A stretch of DNA of 10,686 nt, taken from assembly GCA_005793025.1 (NCBI GenBank), contig SXQI01000294.1, positions 1-10,686 on the forward strand, given 5' to 3'. The stretch is from Verrucomicrobiales bacterium. Lineage in GTDB: Bacteria > Verrucomicrobiota > Verrucomicrobiia > Limisphaerales > SXQI01. A program made the position numbers and the translations under genes. Under the pieces are notes generated by a model that was not told where the DNA came from, did not search any database, and saw nothing but the letters and a program-made list of their open reading frames with translations. Shown here in pieces: positions 6,660 to 10,686 of the stretch. The first letter of the stretch is position 1. Each line of letters opens with the position of its first letter.

Positions 6660-7870
6660 TGTTGGCTCAATACTCAACCGGAATTTTCCCCTCTCCAAAA
6701 ATTAATCCTCGCGAACGCGCGTTGGAATGGCCGTTGTTAATTGCGATGGTCGCGTTGATGGTAATCGGGGCGATTTTTATCTATTCGGCATCGACCGCAA
6801 CCGATCCCACAAGCCGACTTTACTTAAGGCAGATTTTTTTCTACGTGGTTGGTGTCGTGGCTGCTGCGGTGCTTTGTCTCGTGGATTACGCCACAATTGC
6901 TCGCTGGGCGACGGTCTTTTATTGGGCGACAATTTTACTTTTGGCTGCGGTTTTTGTGGTGGGAACCAAGCGATTTGGGGCCACTCGATGGATCGATCTA
7001 GGGTTTTTCCAATTTCAACCTTCCGAGTTTGCGAAGTTGGCTTTTATCGTCATGCAGGCGAACTATTTGAGCCGACCCATCGAAGAGTTGAGATCGCCTG
7101 GGGTGTTTTTGAGAAGTCTGGGATTGACGCTCCTTCCGTTCGTCCTGATTCTAAAGGAGCCCGATTTGGGCTCGGCACTACTATTTTTTCCGATGGGTTT
7201 GGTGATGATGTTTGTGGCAGGGACGCCACCTAAGTTTTTGCTCCGTTTCCTAAGCGGGGCAGGCCTTTTGATTATATTGCTCTTGGTTGATATTCTATTT
7301 GCACCGCCGCGTTGGCAGATCAAATTAGAGGATTATCAGAGGCATCGGCTCTTAGTTTATTTCGGGAAGGATTTTGCTCAGCGGGATGCCACACCTGCGG
7401 AGCGTCAACGGGCGCGCGAGTTACAACGGCAAAAGTCGTATAATGTCGATCAAGCGTTGATTTCAGTTGGTTCGGGAGGATTGACTGGCAAAGGTTGGCG
7501 GCAAGGGACCCAAAATTCTTTGGGATACCTACCGAGAGCCGTGGCGCATAACGACTTTATTTTCTCTGTCATTGCTGAGGAGAAAGGTTTTTTGGGCAGC
7601 GTAACCGTTTTAACCCTTTATGGTTTGGTTCTTTTTATAGGGATCAAAATAGCCGGCCAAGCGCGCGATCGCTTGGGAAAGTTGCTGGCAGTAGGGGTGG
7701 TTACGTTGGTTTTTAGTCATGTATTCATCAATATTGGAATGAACATTCGCTTAATGCCTGTGACGGGTATTCCACTGCCGCTGCTGAGTTACGGCGGGTC
7801 TTCGGTGCTTTGCTCGCTGATCGCCATTGGTATTTTGCAAAACGTCCACATCTATCGCAGATCTTATTAG
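6656..7870 (+). CDS. rodA: RodA, SEDS-family peptidoglycan glycosyltransferase
   Basis: A 404-residue polytopic inner-membrane protein that polymerises lipid II into glycan strands together with PBP2. The membrane segments alternate as expected for a ten-helix SEDS protein. Conserved stretches include RWIDLGFFQFQPSEFAKL (111-128), EPDLGSAL (168-175), SVGSGGLTGKGWRQGTQ (270-286) and GIPLPLLSYGGSSVL (371-385). The catalytic Asp equivalent to E. coli Asp262 appears to be Asp300 in HNDFIFSVIAEE, where E. coli has HTDF. The loop before the GSGG motif (about 236-265) carries a very charged stretch, including TPAERQRARELQRQK, roughly 15 residues longer than in E. coli by eye. FtsW is less likely given the neighbours. 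The start lies in an ATGA overlap with mrdA behind a strong ribosome binding site; an immediately following second ATG (6659) is equally possible. Confidence 0.95.
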   Translation: MMLAQYSTGIFPSPKINPRERALEWPLLIAMVALMVIGAIFIYSASTATDPTSRLYLRQIFFYVVGVVAAAVLCLVDYATIARWATVFYWATILLLAAVFVVGTKRFGATRWIDLGFFQFQPSEFAKLAFIVMQANYLSRPIEELRSPGVFLRSLGLTLLPFVLILKEPDLGSALLFFPMGLVMMFVAGTPPKFLLRFLSGAGLLIILLLVDILFAPPRWQIKLEDYQRHRLLVYFGKDFAQRDATPAERQRARELQRQKSYNVDQALISVGSGGLTGKGWRQGTQNSLGYLPRAVAHNDFIFSVIAEEKGFLGSVTVLTLYGLVLFIGIKIAGQARDRLGKLLAVGVVTLVFSHVFINIGMNIRLMPVTGIPLPLLSYGGSSVLCSLIAIGILQNVHIYRRSY

Positions 7871-7875
7871 ACAGT

Positions 7876-9861
7876 ATGAGTGATCGCTCATTTTCAAATC
7901 GCCGACGGGGGCCCATGCGTTTCCGTCCATCAGGAGGACAGAGTGCTCCGCCAAGACGGCCAGACAAGGCGGCCATCGCAGCGCGTGCCGATGCTATCTC
8001 GGAAGGTAATCAGAATGGTTCGGATGAGGTTTTTACCAAAGCCCGCCATGAGGAGGAGATCGAACGGGCTGAGAACATCGCAGCTGGCCTCTCAGCCGAC
8101 GGGACCGAGCAGGAGGCTACCACGGATTTGAGTCAACAAGGAAGGGCTCAAAATTACCGTGAACCCAAGCAAGAAATCGCTGAAGAACCTGAGGAGGTTG
8201 AGTTCAAACCGGTTCCGATTCCCGAGGCTCGCCCACGCGGATTGGTGGATGCCATTCGTTTGGTCGCCAACAAGGTGATGAGGAAGGTGGAGCAGTTAAT
8301 CAAACCTCCACCCAAGACGCATAAAGAAGTGATCATCAACGCCGAGTCCTTGGAAGTGCGGGTCGCGGTGATCGAAGAGGGTAAGCTCGAGGAATTCAAC
8401 ATCGAACGCACAACCGATGAACGATTGGTTGGTAGTATTTTCAAGGGAAAAGTCCGTAATCTGGAGGATGGCCTGAAGGCGGCGTTCGTAGATATCGGGT
8501 TCGAGAAAAACGCATTTTTGCACTATTGGGATATTGTTCCCGGGACGTTTGACAACGGTGTTGAAGTCGTGGAGCGAGATGTCAAACGCCGCGAACGACC
8601 AAGAATTACACAAAAGGACATCCCTCGACTTTATCCTCCGGGGAGTGAAATCATCATCCAAGTTACCAAGGGACCGATTGGGAATAAAGGCCCGAGAGTT
8701 ACAACGAATCTCGCGTTGCCGGGTCGTTATTTGGTTCTGCTACCCAACTCGGATCAAAGCGGTATCTCTCGCAAAATCGAAAATCCTGAGGAACGACAAC
8801 GGCTCAAAACGATTGTCCGCAGTCTTACCATCCCCGAAGGGATGGGAGTGATCATTAGGACGGTCGGGGAAGGACAACAGGCCCTCTACTTTGTTCGGGA
8901 TTTGGCACTGCTACTCGATGAGTGGAAATTGATTCAAGAGAAAATTGGGAAGCAACCCATCGCAACTTGCGTATTCCAAGAGCCGGATCTGATTGAGCGA
9001 ACGGTGCGAGATTTTCTCACGGATGATGTGGAAAGAATCGTGGTCGATGGACAACGTGAGTTCGATCGGATTCGTGATATGATTGCGCGAATCTCAAAAC
9101 GTTCGACTTCCAAAGTAAAGTTGTATGCCGATTCCCAACCTGTATTTGATCGTTTCAATATCACTCGTCAACTTGAGGGGGCATTCACTCGACAAGTTCC
9201 GCTGAAGAGTGGTGGTTATATCGTGATTGATGAAACGGAAGCCCTCGTGGCGATCGACGTCAATACGGGACGCCATAAGGGTGGAAAAGATCAGGACTCC
9301 ACGATTCTCAAAGTGAACCTCGAAGCTGCTGAGGAGATCGCGCGTCAACTGCGTTTAAGAAACATGGGCGGTCTGATCGTTTTGGATTTCATCGATATGA
9401 AACATCGAAGAGATCAGGTCGCGGTGTATCAGAAATTGCGTGATGGTCTTCGAAGAGACAAAGCTAAGACTCACGTCCTGCCAATTTCGCAACTGGGCTT
9501 GTTGGAGATGACTCGACAACGACATTCCGAGAGCGTGCGTGCGGCGGTTTACGACGACTGCTCGCATTGTAAGGGCAGGGGAAAAGTGAAGAGCACCTTG
9601 ACCATGAGTGTTGAAATCCAGAGAAAGCTTGGCGAAATACTCAAGAAACGTCACCGTGATGATTCAGACTTCCAGTTAAGAATCGTTGTTAATCCGAGTG
9701 TTTTGGAACGTCTTCGCACCGAGGACGAGAAGTTGCTGATCGAAATGGAGAAACGGTATTTCGGGAAACTCTCCTTCCGTGCGGATCCAACCTTCCACTC
9801 GGAACAATTCAAGATTGTCAACGTGACCACGAACGAAGAAATGGTGTCGGTCGGTTGCTAG
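7876..9861 (+). CDS. rng: Ribonuclease E/G family endoribonuclease with long N-terminal extension
   Basis: A 661-residue Mg-dependent endoribonuclease that cuts single-stranded RNA in 5S/16S rRNA maturation and mRNA decay. The catalytic core starts near residue 150 (EVIINAESLEVRVAVIEEG, 151-169). It continues through an S1 domain (about 183-280), a 5'-sensor/RNase H-like region, the metal-binding Asp461 and Asn463 (AIDVNTG), Asp504 in VLDFIDM, and the zinc-link CSHC (562-565). Core and C-terminus match E. coli RNase G without the long RNase E tail. The first roughly 145 residues are extra: a basic Arg/Pro-rich start (RRRGPMRFRPSGG) followed by an acidic, low-complexity stretch rich in Glu (101-109 EEPEEVE), probably disordered. 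ATG 7876 sits 5 nt after rodA but lacks a clear ribosome binding site. ATG 7915, behind a run of G, is an alternative 13 codons in; an in-frame ATG at 7810 would overlap rodA and is unlikely. The gene probably shares the mre transcript. Confidence 0.94.
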   Translation: MSDRSFSNRRRGPMRFRPSGGQSAPPRRPDKAAIAARADAISEGNQNGSDEVFTKARHEEEIERAENIAAGLSADGTEQEATTDLSQQGRAQNYREPKQEIAEEPEEVEFKPVPIPEARPRGLVDAIRLVANKVMRKVEQLIKPPPKTHKEVIINAESLEVRVAVIEEGKLEEFNIERTTDERLVGSIFKGKVRNLEDGLKAAFVDIGFEKNAFLHYWDIVPGTFDNGVEVVERDVKRRERPRITQKDIPRLYPPGSEIIIQVTKGPIGNKGPRVTTNLALPGRYLVLLPNSDQSGISRKIENPEERQRLKTIVRSLTIPEGMGVIIRTVGEGQQALYFVRDLALLLDEWKLIQEKIGKQPIATCVFQEPDLIERTVRDFLTDDVERIVVDGQREFDRIRDMIARISKRSTSKVKLYADSQPVFDRFNITRQLEGAFTRQVPLKSGGYIVIDETEALVAIDVNTGRHKGGKDQDSTILKVNLEAAEEIARQLRLRNMGGLIVLDFIDMKHRRDQVAVYQKLRDGLRRDKAKTHVLPISQLGLLEMTRQRHSESVRAAVYDDCSHCKGRGKVKSTLTMSVEIQRKLGEILKKRHRDDSDFQLRIVVNPSVLERLRTEDEKLLIEMEKRYFGKLSFRADPTFHSEQFKIVNVTTNEEMVSVGC

Positions 9862-9879
9862 GGTGTGAACTAGGGTCGG

Positions 9880-9910
9880 GAGGTGGGTCATGCTTGATGT
9901 GACCCATCTC
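9880..9910 (+). terminator. Stem-loop after rng, possible transcription end or RNA-processing hairpin
   Basis: GAGGTGGGTCA (9880-9890) and TGACCCATCTC (9900-9910) form an 11-bp stem with one G-U pair and a 9-nt loop, 18 nt after the rng stop. No U-run follows (AACTCTCG), so this is not a textbook intrinsic terminator. It could protect the mRNA 3' end or act with Rho. Its place between rng and an apparently unrelated gene supports an operon boundary. Confidence 0.45.
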
Positions 9911-9977
9911 AACTCTCGAACTATCCTGAAGAATGAGCCGTTGAGCACTGGGTTTTCGTAGGTCGGTTTTGAAAAAC

Positions 9978-10625
9978 ATGATCATGGGTCCGAATTTGTC
10001 GATCGTTGTGCCGGTTTTTAATGAATCGGGCAACATACAACCGTTGGCCGATGAAATCGCCTTAACTTTTGCGGAAACAGATTGGGATTGGGAACTCGTC
10101 TATGTGGATGATGCAAGCACGGACGATACTTGGGAAAGAATTCGAAAGGCTCGGAGTTCGAATCCTCGCATTCGTGCTCTTCGACATCGGAAAAACTCAG
10201 GACAGAGTGCTGCTCTCTGGACGGGAATTATCTCCAGTAAGACCGAATACGTGGCGACGTTGGATGGGGACCTTCAGAACGATCCATCGGATTTACCTCA
10301 GTTGTTGAACGCATTGAAAGAGGTGGATTTTGCCTGCGGTGTTCGGGCCAAGCGTCAGGATTCGTGGTTGAGAAAACTCTCCTCCAAGATCGCGCGCAGC
10401 TCTCGCCGGTTTATCTTGGGAGTAGATTTTGTGGATACGGGTTGTGCTTTACGAGGGTTTCGGCGTTGCGCTCTGAGAAGTGTTTTTCCGTTCAACGGTC
10501 TCCATAGGTTCATGCCGATCCTAATCCATGGGGGTGGATTTAAAACACGGGAATTGCAGATCAAACGTAATGCGTCAGTGGAGGCGGGTGGTAGAGGTCA
10601 GGAGGAATTAAAGAGGAGATTGTAG
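9978..10625 (+). CDS. Family 2 glycosyltransferase, DPM1/GtrB-like, lacking the usual C-terminal segment
   Basis: This 215-residue GT-A fold enzyme resembles transferases that load a sugar from a nucleotide donor onto a polyprenyl-phosphate carrier at the cytoplasmic membrane face. Motifs in order: LSIVVPVFNESGNI (7-20), the nucleotide-binding VYVDDASTDDTW (41-52), NSGQSAALWTGI (73-84), the metal-binding DGDLQNDP (96-103, in the DXD position), VDTGCALRGFRR (152-163) and FNGLHRFMPILI (172-183). Homologues usually continue with a basic R-x-x-G-x-SKYG segment and further sequence, often membrane helices. Here the reading frame ends shortly after KRNASVEAGG, with no SKYG in any forward frame that I can see. 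The gene may be a natural short variant, or truncated by mutation or sequencing error. ATG 9978 was preferred; ATG 9984 or TTG 9969 are possible, and no strong ribosome binding site is seen. It follows rng by 116 nt and a stem-loop, so it probably belongs to a separate unit. Confidence 0.85.
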   Translation: MIMGPNLSIVVPVFNESGNIQPLADEIALTFAETDWDWELVYVDDASTDDTWERIRKARSSNPRIRALRHRKNSGQSAALWTGIISSKTEYVATLDGDLQNDPSDLPQLLNALKEVDFACGVRAKRQDSWLRKLSSKIARSSRRFILGVDFVDTGCALRGFRRCALRSVFPFNGLHRFMPILIHGGGFKTRELQIKRNASVEAGGRGQEELKRRL

Positions 10626-10686
10626 GGGTCTCCTTTTGGATCGGAGGCCAAGGCATTGAGAGCGGAGGTTAACTTACTGAAACCAT
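10626..10686. other. Terminal 61 bp, no recognisable gene
   Basis: A CGGAGG (10661-10666 region) resembles a ribosome binding site and could serve a gene starting just past the window edge. Nothing inside the window can be assigned. Confidence 0.3.

Noticed and set aside
6727..7233. A 168-codon plus-strand frame inside rodA
   Set aside because: It is in another frame within a well-conserved SEDS gene; its Gly/Cys-rich translation looks like an out-of-frame product.
10626..10686. Downstream gene start or frameshifted continuation of the glycosyltransferase
   Set aside because: None of the three forward frames gives the expected SKYG-containing tail, and no start codon with a good ribosome binding site falls inside the window.
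1..10686. Defence system, mobile element, CRISPR array or tRNA
   Set aside because: No direct-repeat array, transposase, integrase or cloverleaf sequence was seen; the genes are core cell-wall and RNA-metabolism genes plus one secreted protease and one glycosyltransferase.

Overview
The window looks like chromosomal DNA from a Gram-negative-type bacterium, most likely a member of the Verrucomicrobiota (Pedosphaera/Limisphaera-like). This rests on the resemblance of MreB, RodA, the secreted subtilase and its C-terminal module to what I recall from that phylum. No rRNA or marker alignment could be run, so the phylum is an inference. I see no tRNA or rRNA gene, insertion sequence, CRISPR array or phage gene.

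Layout. Positions 1-1891 (minus strand) hold most of a secreted subtilisin-family (S8) protease whose C-terminus runs off the left edge. A divergent intergenic region of about 370 bp follows (1892-2260). A compact plus-strand cluster then runs from 2261 to 9861: mreB, mreC, mreD, mrdA (PBP2), rodA and an RNase E/G gene (rng). mreC/mreD and mrdA/rodA overlap by ATGA, mreD/mrdA are 2 nt apart and rodA/rng 5 nt apart. Only mreB and mreC are separated by a real gap (51 nt, with a small hairpin). After rng there is an 11-bp stem-loop, then a DPM1/GtrB-like family 2 glycosyltransferase (9978-10625) that lacks the usual C-terminal segment. The last 61 bases (10626-10686) contain no recognisable gene.

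How the genes work together. MreB filaments at the inner membrane position MreC and MreD, which activate the synthase pair RodA (SEDS glycosyltransferase) and PBP2 (transpeptidase) to insert peptidoglycan along the cell cylinder. This is a complete elongasome (Rod complex) in one transcription unit. RNase G near mreBCD is also found in E. coli. Here the mrdA-rodA pair, which forms a separate operon in E. coli, lies between mreD and rng.

The region is mostly ordinary core-genome content and I find no convincing undescribed system. The points worth a second look are lineage-type departures within known families: a roughly 145-residue charged N-terminal extension on RNase G, extra charged sequence before the catalytic loop of RodA, about 30 extra residues in the PBP2 head, an unusual Cys in the MreB phosphate-2 motif, and the aberrant glycosyltransferase C-terminus.
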